A stretch of 21,209 bases of DNA from Agrocybe praecox (GCA_964017145.1 CAXHKQ010000196.1:1-21209); one strand, 5' to 3'; numbered from the stretch's first letter, positions 9,004 through 18,202 are shown. The notes: a model not told the origin generated them from the letters alone. Numbers and translations: made by a program.

Positions 9004-9154
9004 TGTTGTGGGTAAATTTACGTTCTCCCAATAAAGCACTTGACACTCGGACGATTGAACCAGAAAAGAGACTGAGTCCAGTTTATTGAGTCGTATATAT
9101 ACACTCGTTGGGTTGGGAGAACTGAGCCACATGATTGCTCATTTCCACTCAACA
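9004..9154 (-). repeat. 3' LTR of the copia-type element
   Basis: 151 bp, TGTTGTGGG...CTCAACA on the plus strand. On the minus strand it has a TATATATA box (9101-9094) and an AATAAA signal (9087-9082), so start and polyadenylation signals sit close together. As the 3' LTR, its promoter points toward the host exon at 8537-8929. Confidence 0.95.
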
Positions 9155-9262
9155 CTCGCCCTAAATGAGCATTCAGCAGGGAAAAGGTATGATTCATTCT
9201 CACCATTAAAACCTGCATCTTTTCACACTTCAGTTTACAATCGCAACTTAAATACTATAAAT

Positions 9263-12200
9263 TCATTCAGTTAATCCAAATTTAGTAGTGAAAAACTCCG
9301 TCTTGATAGCGCTCAGCCCTTTCGTGAATGCATCGGCTGGCATCTCGTTCGTTGGCAAATACTTCAACTTAATTGTACCCTTCTCTAAATTATCTCGAAC
9401 GAATTTGTCTTTTATGTCAACATGTTTTGTTCTAGCTGAGTATGAGTTATTCGTCGCTGTGTGCATCGCACTCTTGTTGTCGCAAAACAATAACATATAA
9501 TCCTTGGCCACAATAATCAGCTCCTTCTCAAACCGTTTCAGCCACATCACTTCTTGTATGGCTTGAATTATCGCCAATAATTCCGCTTCGGTTGACGACA
9601 AGGCGATTGTACGCTGCAGTTTAGACGACCATGAAATTGCGGCTCCTTGAAACATGAACAAGTAGCCGGTTGTTGATCTTCGCGAAATGGTGTCGCTCGC
9701 CCAGTCTGCGTCGCAATAGCCAATGATGTCGTCTTCATTCCTGGAATAAACAAGACCTTTATTTATACTACCTTTCAAGTACCTGAACACTCTTTTGACG
9801 GCGCTCCAATGGGCGTTTCCAGGATTGCTGCAGTATCTGCTCAACATATTAACAGCAAAACAAATGTCTGGTCTCGTGATTTGCGATGCGTACAACAAGC
9901 ACCCAATTGCTTGCATATATGGAACATTTGTCATTTCTTCACGTTGCTCATCGCTGGATGGTGACATTTGAGCATCTATTTTCTGATTAATATCAACTGG
10001 CGTTGATACCGCGTTGCAGTCTTGCATTTCGAATCGGCGCAAAACATCCATTACATACGCGCTTTGGTCCAATTTGATCGTTTTCGCCACTTTGTCTCGC
10101 GTAATTCGTATTCCCAATATTGACGATACATACCCCATGTCAGTCATTCGAAAATTGCGTTCAAGTTCTTTTTTCAGATCATTCATTGCACCTTCATTGT
10201 TGTAGAATATCATTACGTCATCGACGTATATCGCCACAAACAATATCGACTTTGGATTCAGCTGCATGTAAACACATTGATCGACCGTACTGCGTTTCAG
10301 ACCAAACTCTACCAACACCGCATTAATTCGCTCATTCCAACATCGACTAGACTGTTTCAGACCATAGAGAGATTTTTTGAGTCTGCACACTTTCTCAGAT
10401 TGATCTCCAAATCCACTCGGATGCACCATGTATATTTCCTCCTTCAAGTGCCCATTCAAAAATGCCGTCACCGCGTCCATTTGCTGGATATCCAACTCAA
10501 ACTTACAGGCCAATGCAATTAATAGTCGGATGGACGTGTAGCGAGCAACGGGGGCAAACGTCTCTTCGAAATCAATTCCTTCACGCTGACTGTAACCATT
10601 AACCACCAATCGCGCTTTTCTCCTCACAATATCTCCGTTCGCATCGCGCTTCGTCTTGAAAATCCATTTTGACCTGATCGCTTTCTTATCAGGCGGCAGT
10701 GACGTCAATTCCCACGTATTGTTTACTATTAGCGAGTCGTATTCTTCCTGCATCGCAGTTTCACACAATTCCGCATCAACACACGACATTGCCTCACTTA
10801 CCGTCGTTGAACGTCGAACAGTGGAAATCTCATCCACTTCAATGGTCTCATCCGGTAAATAAGTCTCATCCCGGCTATTATCTCGTTCAGGTGATTCAGG
10901 CGACAAAGTATCATTAACATCATCTGGTATTTCTGAAATGTCTCCATCGTTCAGTAGCGGTTCAGATACAACAATTCCTTCCCTTGAAACGCTATCACCA
11001 ACTTCAGCCTCCTCACCATCTACGAACGGCAATAAAATATGATTAGTGAATGTATTGTCAGTATCAATTACCTTTGTTTTGGCTTCCATGAATACAACAT
11101 CCCGACTAATATGTATTTTGCGAGATAGTGGTTCGTACAAACGATACGCTTTTGAATCAGGCGCGTATCCCACCAGAATACATTCTGTAGATTTCGATTC
11201 CAATTTTGACCGTTTCTCCTTAGGAATGTGAACCAACGCAGTACAGCCGAAAACACGTAAATGTTTCAAACTCGGTTTTTTTGACGACCAAATTTCTTCC
11301 GGCGAACGTTCGTTATCTCTGCATGGAATCCTATTTATCAAATACGCTGCAGTCACAGCAGCCTCAGCCCAAAACTTCAAATCCATTTGAGCATCCAATA
11401 GCATGCAGCGCATTCTTTCGACTATTGTACGATTGATTCTTTCTGCCACTCCGTTTTGTTCATGTATGTAGGGTGCAGATGTTTGATGTTGAATACCATG
11501 CGTTTCCAAATAAGCCTTGAACTCATTTCCACAATACTCCATTCCATTATCTGTACGAAATACCTTGATTTTCTGTGCACACTGATTTTCTGCATACGCT
11601 TTGAATTTCTTGAACTCATTGAACACATCGGACTTCTTTTTAATTGGCACCAAAAAAAGTTTGCGAGAAAAATCGTCGACAAATGTAACAATGTAACGCA
11701 GTTCTGAATGTGATTTCGGCGTCAGCGGGCCCATTACGTCTGAATGAATCAATTCTAATAGTCGCGTTGCACGACTACCGACCTCTTTGAATGGCAACCT
11801 CGTTTGTTTTGCTTTCACACATACTATGCACTTCAAGTTGTTCAACTTACCCACATTGATGTCAGCATTCGAGTGTTCAACCTTCTTCAAATTATCATTG
11901 CATATGTGGCCTAATCGTCGATGCCATGTGTCAAATGCTGAGAACGCAGAATCAACCGTACTCCCTTCCACTGTGCGACAATTCAATCGATATAGATCGT
12001 TCACGACGCTCGCTGTAGCCATAATAGAACCAGATTTATCAAAAATCTTGCATCCATCAATATCGAAAGTAACAACGTGACCCTGTTTTGTTAATTGCCT
12101 GACTGATAGCAGGTTAACGCATAAACCTGGCACATGTTCGACGTCTTTGATTGTAGCATTCACATTTCGATTCATCGCTTCCAACACTACTTTCACATCC

Positions 12201-13066
12201 CCGCAACTCTCAACTGGAACCTTCTCGTTGTTTGCAACTAGCACTTCCTTGTTCGATATCGTCTTTTTGTTAATCAGCAAGTCTCCGTTACCAGCCATAT
12301 GTGCAGTCGCGCCTGAATCCACAAACCAGCAAACATCTGAATTTTTGTTATTCACGTATAGAGATGCAAACAACAATTTTTCGTCGCTACTATCTGGCTT
12401 CTTCTGTTTGTTTGGGCAGGCGCGAGCAAAATGTCCTGGTTGTTTGCAATAATGGCATCGGTATTGGTTATCGCGTTTCGTTTTTGCTAGCAAGGCACTT
12501 TCGTTATTCTTGACGTCAAATTTGCTATCTTGGAGTAACATTATTTTAACATCCTCAATAGTTAACGTCTCCTTCGAGTTCTCGACAGCCAAAACAAGAG
12601 CGCGATATTCCTCTGGAAGACCGGACAACATCAGAGACGCTACGACCTCATCATCTAGTTTCATTCCTGCTCGTTGAATTTTGTTTGCGGTTATGATCAT
12701 ACTGTTTACATATGACTCAATTGAGTCACCAACACTGAATGTAGTCGAAACCAGACTACGTAATAAATCACTCTTTCTCGTCACACCGGTGTCTTCGTAT
12801 GCAGCACATATACTATCCCAAGCGTCTTTGGCTTCCTCGCAGTCGATGATGTGGGCGAAATTATTTGGTTCGATCATAAGCGTGATTTCAGCCAGCGCTT
12901 TTTCATTCGCATCAACTTCACTTTCCTTTGGTTCTTCTGAAAGCCCACTTTTTATAATTTTCCAGCTTCCGCGTATGACTAAATACGATTTTGCATGTCT
13001 CTGCCAGACATCGAAATTTTCGCGGCCTTTCAGTTTTTCAAAAGGAAGAGAAATACCACTCGCCAT
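9263..13066 (-). CDS. Copia-type Gag-Pol polyprotein, intact, 1267 residues
   Basis: This single open frame encodes every function for retrotransposition. The Gag region (residues 1-200) is followed by a CCHC zinc knuckle (C204, C207, H212, C217) that packages RNA. The aspartic protease has DSGA at 250-253. Integrase has an HHCC zinc module (H382, H387, C413, C416) and the catalytic triad D443, D506, E542 with 35 residues between the last two. Reverse transcriptase has MDAVTAFLNG (D864), LYGLKQSSRCW and YVDD at 947-950. RNase H has GYCDADWASD (D1119), LSSTEAEL (E1160) and LFCDNKSA (D1196). The length is ordinary for the superfamily. The start ATG lies 103 bp past the 5' LTR and the stop 108 bp before the 3' LTR. 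Gag and Pol are in one frame, as in Drosophila copia. No stop or frameshift is seen and no key residue is missing. Confidence 0.97.
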   Translation of the reverse strand: MASGISLPFEKLKGRENFDVWQRHAKSYLVIRGSWKIIKSGLSEEPKESEVDANEKALAEITLMIEPNNFAHIIDCEEAKDAWDSICAAYEDTGVTRKSDLLRSLVSTTFSVGDSIESYVNSMIITANKIQRAGMKLDDEVVASLMLSGLPEEYRALVLAVENSKETLTIEDVKIMLLQDSKFDVKNNESALLAKTKRDNQYRCHYCKQPGHFARACPNKQKKPDSSDEKLLFASLYVNNKNSDVCWFVDSGATAHMAGNGDLLINKKTISNKEVLVANNEKVPVESCGDVKVVLEAMNRNVNATIKDVEHVPGLCVNLLSVRQLTKQGHVVTFDIDGCKIFDKSGSIMATASVVNDLYRLNCRTVEGSTVDSAFSAFDTWHRRLGHICNDNLKKVEHSNADINVGKLNNLKCIVCVKAKQTRLPFKEVGSRATRLLELIHSDVMGPLTPKSHSELRYIVTFVDDFSRKLFLVPIKKKSDVFNEFKKFKAYAENQCAQKIKVFRTDNGMEYCGNEFKAYLETHGIQHQTSAPYIHEQNGVAERINRTIVERMRCMLLDAQMDLKFWAEAAVTAAYLINRIPCRDNERSPEEIWSSKKPSLKHLRVFGCTALVHIPKEKRSKLESKSTECILVGYAPDSKAYRLYEPLSRKIHISRDVVFMEAKTKVIDTDNTFTNHILLPFVDGEEAEVGDSVSREGIVVSEPLLNDGDISEIPDDVNDTLSPESPERDNSRDETYLPDETIEVDEISTVRRSTTVSEAMSCVDAELCETAMQEEYDSLIVNNTWELTSLPPDKKAIRSKWIFKTKRDANGDIVRRKARLVVNGYSQREGIDFEETFAPVARYTSIRLLIALACKFELDIQQMDAVTAFLNGHLKEEIYMVHPSGFGDQSEKVCRLKKSLYGLKQSSRCWNERINAVLVEFGLKRSTVDQCVYMQLNPKSILFVAIYVDDVMIFYNNEGAMNDLKKELERNFRMTDMGYVSSILGIRITRDKVAKTIKLDQSAYVMDVLRRFEMQDCNAVSTPVDINQKIDAQMSPSSDEQREEMTNVPYMQAIGCLLYASQITRPDICFAVNMLSRYCSNPGNAHWSAVKRVFRYLKGSINKGLVYSRNEDDIIGYCDADWASDTISRRSTTGYLFMFQGAAISWSSKLQRTIALSSTEAELLAIIQAIQEVMWLKRFEKELIIVAKDYMLLFCDNKSAMHTATNNSYSARTKHVDIKDKFVRDNLEKGTIKLKYLPTNEMPADAFTKGLSAIKTEFFTTKFGLTE

Positions 13067-13157
13067 GATAGATTCACAAGTAAGCCGCTATATGTAATTA
13101 TTTCAGTGCAAAAACAGCGTATAAGGAGTTGTATTTGGAAACCACGTTTTTAGAAAA

Positions 13158-13169
13158 GGGCCCATAACC
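13158..13169 (-). other. Primer binding site (initiator tRNA-Met anticodon arm)
   Basis: On the minus strand, directly after the 5' LTR, the sequence reads GGTTATGGGCCC. This is complementary to the anticodon arm of eukaryotic initiator tRNA-Met (GGGCCCATAACC). Use of an internal tRNA fragment rather than the 3' end as primer is characteristic of Drosophila copia and relatives. Confidence 0.88.
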
Positions 13170-13320
13170 TGTTGTGGGTAAATTTACGTTCTCCCAATAA
13201 AGCACTTGACACACGGACGATTGAACCAGAACAGAGACTGAGTCCAGTTTATTGAGTCGTATATATACTCTTGTTGGGTTGGGAGAACTGAGCCACATGA
13301 TTGCTCATTTTCCCTCAACA
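13170..13320 (-). repeat. 5' LTR of the copia-type element
   Basis: 151 bp, same ends as the left LTR, with six substitutions by eye. It is the promoter LTR for the element, transcribing leftward, and the TATA-like run is conserved. Confidence 0.95.
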
Positions 13321-14074
13321 CATCTAAATACAAGTTTATATGGCGATAGGACAAGTATTTTCTAATCAAGGTCCCGTTTTATACCGAAATGCAATGTGTA
13401 CTTTTAGTACTTGAGGCAGGGCAGATGACATGGTCAAACTGAAGATAGGCCTACCAAATTTTAATGGAATATAGTTCAAACATCTATCTACCAATTAATC
13501 AAATTTTCATATGAAAATATATGATCGTTTTCCTACAATTAATAAAACAACAATTGTGATTTCATATGCATATTACTGGTATACATAAATACATCGTAAC
13601 CATATTTTCATATGAGGTTTTTGTGCAATTTTGAAACCGACACATATGGAACAGAAGAACGCCATCTGGTAATTGTACCGAGAAGAAGATAACCATCCAT
13701 GAAAAATGTGCCATCGCTAAACGCTGTCACTGTTGTGTACTAACTACTTATGCAAAAAATGAAATCTAGATGTCGCGCTACTTTTGCTTATATGCGTGAT
13801 CAAAAGCTAGCGGTTGAAGTTACTAATAACGGAACCTGAGTTTTTAAAATTTCCTTAAACTTTTATCAAAGGTTATTTAAAATGATACACTAGAAAAATA
13901 TTTTTTTGTTGGGTCTCGAAATATACGGACTCTAAAAATTCCCAAAGTTTCAGGGAATTCATATATGAGGACCATATAAAAGTGTCCCCAATAAAAAATG
14001 TAATGATGCAGTTCTGCTGTATGAATTGAGAGGAACAAAAAAAATTGTAGCTATAGCTAGCTAGCTAGATTTCC
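13321..14074. other. AT-rich intronic or intergenic sequence, no gene seen
   Basis: This stretch lies between the copia element and the minisatellite. It shows recurring ATTTTCATATGA-like words near 13503, 13558 and 13603 but no clean element ends, no RNA gene and no credible coding region. Confidence 0.6.
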
Positions 14075-14300
14075 GGAGATTTCCAAAGATTTTCAGATAC
14101 TTTTCCCACAAAGATTTACAAAGATTTCCGTCATTTTCCAAAGATTCCCGGAAATTTCCAAATATTTCAAGGGATTTCCGGAGATTTCCAGAGACTTTTT
14201 CCACAAAGATTTACAAAGATTTCCGTCATTTTCCAAAGATTCCCGGAAATTTCCAAATATTTCAAGATATTTCCGGAAATCTCCAAAGATTTCCACGAGA
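14075..14300. repeat. Minisatellite: 95-bp period built from GATTTCC-type submotifs
   Basis: A block beginning CCACAAAGATTTACAAAGAT at 14106 recurs exactly at 14201, and identity continues for about 65 bp to TTTCAAG. The higher-order unit is thus 95 bp with about two copies. It is composed of shorter degenerate units of the form (C)AAAGATTTCC(G). The hAT MITE has inserted beside it, and the repeat theme resumes as AGATTTCCAGAG after 15226. Minus-strand open frames here (Asn/Gly/Leu-rich) are products of the repeat. Confidence 0.9.
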
Positions 14301-14311
14301 TTTCCGGCGGA

Positions 14312-14319
14312 GTGTAAAC
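14312..14319. other. Target-site duplication, left copy (GTGTAAAC)
   Basis: Identical to 15219-15226 across the hAT element. Perfect identity indicates that neither copy has mutated since insertion. Confidence 0.93.
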
Positions 14320-15218
14320 TAGGGATTGCAGTCCGATATTATCGTTATCGGTATTATCGATAATATCGATCATTTAGCTGTTATCGTTTCCGATAATTAT
14401 CCGCCAATAATTACCGATAAAACGAAAAAAAAGTGTCTTCCCCGATTCAATTCATTCGATTCAAATGTCGTCTACCAAGTGGCATTCACCCCGACTGCGA
14501 ACGCTATCAGAAATACATACTGTAAATTTTACGCTATTCCCATGAGAAGCGTTTTTGTGTAGTTGTTATGAATAATTTGCAATATTTCGGGTTGGGTAGT
14601 AATTTTTGTTCACGATAATGTCATTGTCTTCATTTCTACATAATTTTTTAAGATGTTTTTTTTCATACCCTCTGGGTTTATCAGAAAATGTTCACGACTA
14701 GGTCAGGTTTGAATGCCTATAACGAAAAAAACGTTACCATAGATTTTTGACTACATCAGCTTGATTGATGCGTATTTAAGTCAACTTTATGATGATACAA
14801 AATTAAATCGAGTATATTGAGTTTTTGTATATTTTATATTATTTGTTGTGATGTTTTTTGTATATTTTTTGTATGGAGAAACACATTTTTTTTATTTTCT
14901 CTTCCAAATAACTCGTAAATTGGGATAAATAGATATAAATTATCTAAGAATGAAATAAAGGTTATTCAATTGTCGTTCTTTTGGTATATGATGCAGTTTT
15001 GTATTTTCGACCCAACCCGAAATATTGACAATTATTCATAACAACTACACAAAAAACTTTAAAAAATCACAACACAAAAACTAATCCATGGAACTTCTTT
15101 TTTATTACGATTTTCGTTTTTAGGAGCTCAAAAGACATAAGAAATTCCATATTTGAAGCTAGTATTTTTTTGGTGTCGGGTGGAGTAATAAGAAACCTCC
15201 GATAATTTGCAATCCCTA
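14320..15218. mobile_element. Non-autonomous hAT element (MITE), 899 bp, with 8-bp target duplication
   Basis: Terminal inverted repeats TAGGGATTGCA (14320-14330) and TGCAATCCCTA (15208-15218) are perfect over 11 bp. They are flanked by a perfect 8-bp target-site duplication GTGTAAAC (14312-14319 and 15219-15226), the hallmark of hAT. The left subterminal 100 bp is dense in TTATCG/CGATAA words (about nine), typical of transposase-binding subterminal repeats. An internal inverted repeat of about 47 bp (about 14552-14598 and 15010-15056) with a 410-bp loop is nested inside. There is no transposase, so it needs a trans-acting one. Confidence 0.94.
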
Positions 15219-15226
15219 GTGTAAAC
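15219..15226. other. Target-site duplication, right copy (GTGTAAAC)
   Basis: Identical to 14312-14319. Removing the element and one copy restores a continuous minisatellite-like sequence. Confidence 0.93.
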
Positions 15227-15639
15227 AGATTTCCAGAGTGATCGACCCCGTGTCGCGATATTTAGGAGAATAATCATATCAACAACAAAAAACAATATTC
15301 GATTAATTTCCTAGATATAATCTATTACTATAATGAATTTAATCGAAAACATTCAAAAAATAATAATTGATACGAAAAACATCCGAATCGTTTTTCAAAA
15401 CGCATCAAAGTATGCATGAAAACTCGCGAAATATTTGTGAGGCGTGCACAAAAATATTCGACACTTGTGCGCGACACCACAACCAACACTCCAGACTCCA
15501 ACACCATCTTCACCAGCATTCATCGGGACCGCAATGACAGACCAACGCCACTAGCGGTGCCCAGGACCAACTGGGCATTCGCCAGGGGCCCCGCAGGTCC
15601 TACGGCCCCTTGGTCTTCTGTTCTTGGAGTTCTTGGATG
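15227..15639. other. Short flank between the hAT MITE and the hAT fossil
   Basis: AT-rich up to about 15520, then a GC-rich stretch with GGGGCCCC and CTACGGCCCCTTGG near 15585-15612. This may be a relic of the 5' non-coding end of the hAT element. No gene was recognised, and the open frame here is low in coding character. Confidence 0.5.
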
Positions 15640-17000
15640 CGAGCCAGTGGAACGATTTTTGACATTCATCCCCATTTATTCGCACGGCGCCAAACATTTG
15701 ACGGATAACATTATTGAGTTCCGCTTTCTAATTGCCGAGGCCAGTCGTACGACAATGCGTCGAACATGGCAAGACGATTTAGCGGTGTGCAGGCGCGTAT
15801 TTGCCAGGAAAATGAGTTCGCAATGTTCATTCCATGTGCAGTAATTATATTGAATTTAGTTTGAGTGATAGCTGCCGAATGTTGCCAAGAAGCCATCCGT
15901 TTTATTCGATTTTGTCCAGCGACTTCACTCGTTCTTCGCGGGAACGACGCATCGATGGAATGTTCTGACGAAGTGGCTTGTGGCTTGGCGGCAACTTAGT
16001 CGTGAAGCAGCTATCTGATACCCGGTGGTCCGCGAGATATGAAGCTGTGCGTGCACTTTATGAGGGGTATGATAACATTTCGAGTGCACTAGTTGAAATA
16101 GCCAAGGACGTAGAACAAGACGGGGTGGCTAGGAGTGAAGCTGACGGGTTAATAAACAAGATGGAACGCTTGGAGAACGTTTTATGGCGATTCTGTGGAA
16201 CGACGTACTTCGGAGGGTGTCTTGTATTAGCAAGGAACTACAATCTACGGAAGTCGATGTACTCTTCCCGAGCAGTTTGCTGGAGAGTCTGGAGGGCTAC
16301 ATTTCCGAAGTCCGGGAGTTGTTTGAGATGTACGAACGAAAAGCAATTTCAAAATGCCCAAATGCTCGATACAGCGATTTTCAGAAGAGAGCCAAAAAAA
16401 GGAGTGTCAGGCTATCACGATTTGATGGTGAAAGTGAAAAAGTCGTTTTGAAGGAGAGTGATATATTCAGGATAGAAACATTTTTGCCGATTTTGGATGC
16501 TTTGAAGTTTAACATCCAGAAACGCTCTGAAGTTTACAAGAAAGTTGGGAGCCAGTTTTCGTTTGTCAGTCATTTGTGTGATATTGACACAGCAGAATTG
16601 GACACAAAGTGTGAACATCTCGCGAAGACATTTCACAATGATGTAGAGCAGAATGACCTTTTTAGTGAGTGTTTGCATCTGAAGCAAATGTTGAGCAATA
16701 ACAATGAGGACATTGGTACGATCTACAAAAAAAAATATAACGGACAATTTGAAAACAGGTTTTCCAAATATTGAAGTCATCCTTCGTATTTATTTATGCA
16801 TGATGGTAACAAACTGTACAGGAGAGAGAACTTTCTCGAAACTGAAATTGATTAAAAGCAACTTGCGAAGCACGATGGGGCAAAAACGGCTGAATGCTTT
16901 ATCCTTGCTATGGATTGAGAGCGCATTGCTCAACTTGATCAACTTCGATGCAGTGATCGATCAATTCTGCAAGGATAAATGCAGGAAGCGTGCATTCTAG
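15640..17000 (+). pseudogene. hAT-superfamily transposase fossil (ZMYM1/DUF4371-like)
   Basis: Consecutive plus-strand blocks in changing frames reconstruct the C-terminal two thirds of a hAT transposase of the kind annotated as zinc finger MYM-type protein 1-like. In order these are EPVERFLTFIPIYSH (about 15642), NCRGQSYDNASNMARRFSGV (about 15732, a catalytic-core block), FDFVQRLHSFFAGTTHRWNV (about 15905), VVKQLSDTRWSARYEAVRAL (about 16000), DIFRIETFLPILDALK (about 16460) and the hATC dimerisation domain NIEVILRIYLCMMVTN with CTGERTFSKLKLIKSNLRS (about 16770-16870). The hATC block ends at a stop at 16998-17000. At least four frame changes and an in-frame stop near 15866 show it is dead. The N-terminal zinc finger and the start are missing. 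It is unrelated by visible sequence to the neighbouring MITE. Confidence 0.88.
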
Positions 17001-17390
17001 TTAGTTAGCTTTTCCGCGACTATAAATTTGTTCTCGAATTGAGCCAGTTGAACTTATTAACTGACCTCGATTACGATATTCGTGACCTCTTCCATTTAAT
17101 TTTGAGGCATAATTTCCATCATGTGAATAACGTTTGCCATCTTAATTCCAATCACTCGACTAATTTTAATTATATGCGTGTTCAGAGACTCAATGTCGGC
17201 ACAAAATAGTTCGAAGAACTTTGGCAGTCCAGATGCGAACTAGTCGGATATGGAAGTGGTAAGTGTTTGTCATGTTTTCAATAATTTAATTTATCTATTA
17301 CATTATCCCGGCTATTCCGTCGGCTGAATCAAACATTGAGAATGTCTAAAAATGTCTCGAATCTAAAACCTAAACAATTCCACAACAGAA
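17001..17390. other. AT-rich stretch with no gene
   Basis: This stretch follows the hAT fossil and precedes the tandem GC-rich locus. No element ends or coding region were recognised. Confidence 0.6.
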
Positions 17391-17690
17391 ATGAGCGAAA
17401 GTTATCGAACATTGTCGCCAATCCCGCCGGTTGCAGATACTCCTGCGTCGATGTCATCGAAACAACAGGCAGAAAGCCATCGTTCAGCCTGATGCGGCGC
17501 AGGAGCGCAGGCATCAGGCGGCTGCGTTAGAGCGGGCTGCTGCCGAGAGAAGGGAGGAGGCAGCAGGCCTCCGCGGTCGGAGCTGCGGCGGAGCGTGCGG
17601 CGCTGGAGCGCGAAACAATGAAGGCCGTTGCCCTGGAGCGGCGCGCAGCTACGGAGCGGGCTGCGCCGTCGGCAGCAGGGCGCGGCGGAG
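17391..17690 (+). pseudogene. Unrecognised GC-rich first exon, frame-disrupted
   Basis: An ATG at 17391 opens MSESYRTLSPIPPVADTPAS and stops at 17490-17492. Shifting frame continues a coherent Ala/Arg/Glu-rich heptad-like stretch (ERRHQAAALERAAAERREEA). A further shift continues AAERAALERETMKAVALERR to a good donor, GCGGAG|GTTAGT at 17690/17691. The composition suggests a charged helical or coiled-coil segment. It is sharply richer in GC than its surroundings. At least two frame changes argue for a pseudogene or sequence errors. The same start (MNERYRTLSPIPPVADS) recurs at 18639, which supports it having once been a real coding start. The function is unknown. Confidence 0.5.
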
Positions 17691-17783
17691 GTTAGTTTGT
17701 TCTTCCACTGTTGACATGTTTCCATCTAGCATAACGTGGAATAATATCAACAACATCAACATACTTTTTTGTTTCCCAACCAG

Positions 17784-17972
17784 GTTCTTCCAGTCCCGAA
17801 CCACGCCCGAAACAGGGCCTGGAAGGAAGTAAATAAGAAGCTTTCAAAGCAGCTGACGTACGCGAACGACTATATCGCAAGGAATGAAGCATTCGGGCCG
17901 CCGGCGAATAACCGGCACTCGTGGCATTGCAATTGCCACAATTGTATTTACTACCGCCGACGACATTATTGA
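17784..17972 (+). CDS. Unrecognised final exon with Cys/His motif, copy 1
   Basis: An exon-like open stretch of 62 codons follows a strong acceptor, ttttttgtttcccaaccag. It contains RNRAWKEV, a basic helix KKLSKQLTYANDYIARN and a C-terminal HSWHCNCHNCIYYRRR. A stop at 17970-17972 is followed at once by AATAAA-type signals. The HxWHCxCHxC cluster could bind a metal ion, but no known family was recognised. If spliced from the donor at 17690 with the local frame, the phase does not match this open frame. Either the first exon is broken or the true upstream exon lies elsewhere. Confidence 0.5.
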   Translation, partial: VLPVPNHARNRAWKEVNKKLSKQLTYANDYIARNEAFGPPANNRHSWHCNCHNCIYYRRRHY

Positions 17973-18202
17973 AAAAATAAAAAATAAAACCAAACTAAAA
18001 TAATACAAAACGGCTTTTAGCGAGTGAGCTGAAACGAAACGATCACGCACAAATAAAATACTTTCACTAATTCATTAACGTATTTTCGGAACGTAGCTCG
18101 CGTTGGCAGCAATCGTGATCCACGTGATAGATTAAGTATTTTGTGCGTCAACATCATCAACATTATCATCAACATAAACATACTTTTTTGCTTCCCAACC
18201 AG

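Larger units (their letters stand above)
9004..13320 (-). mobile_element. Copia-type (Ty1/copia) LTR retrotransposon, structurally complete
   Basis: This 4317-bp element lies on the minus strand. Two 151-bp LTRs (9004-9154 and 13170-13320) bounded by TG...CA flank a single Gag-Pol frame with integrase before reverse transcriptase, the order that defines the copia superfamily. A 12-nt primer binding site abuts the 5' LTR, and a short purine run AGGGCGAG (9162-9155) abuts the 3' LTR. By eye the LTRs differ at 6 of 151 positions, so the insertion is not brand new. No 5-bp target duplication is seen (ACCTT left, CATCT right). It lies in the same orientation as the Rap-GEF gene, immediately upstream of its RA exon. 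Confidence 0.96.

Noticed and set aside
13490..13625. ATTTTCATATGA words that looked like transposon ends
   Set aside because: The inverted matches are only about 12 bp of AT-rich palindromic sequence (CATATG) with no matching target duplications.
14093..14373. Minus-strand frames with repeated EIFGDF/EISGNL-type units
   Set aside because: They are products of the minisatellite, with unit periodicity set by DNA repeats and not by protein selection.
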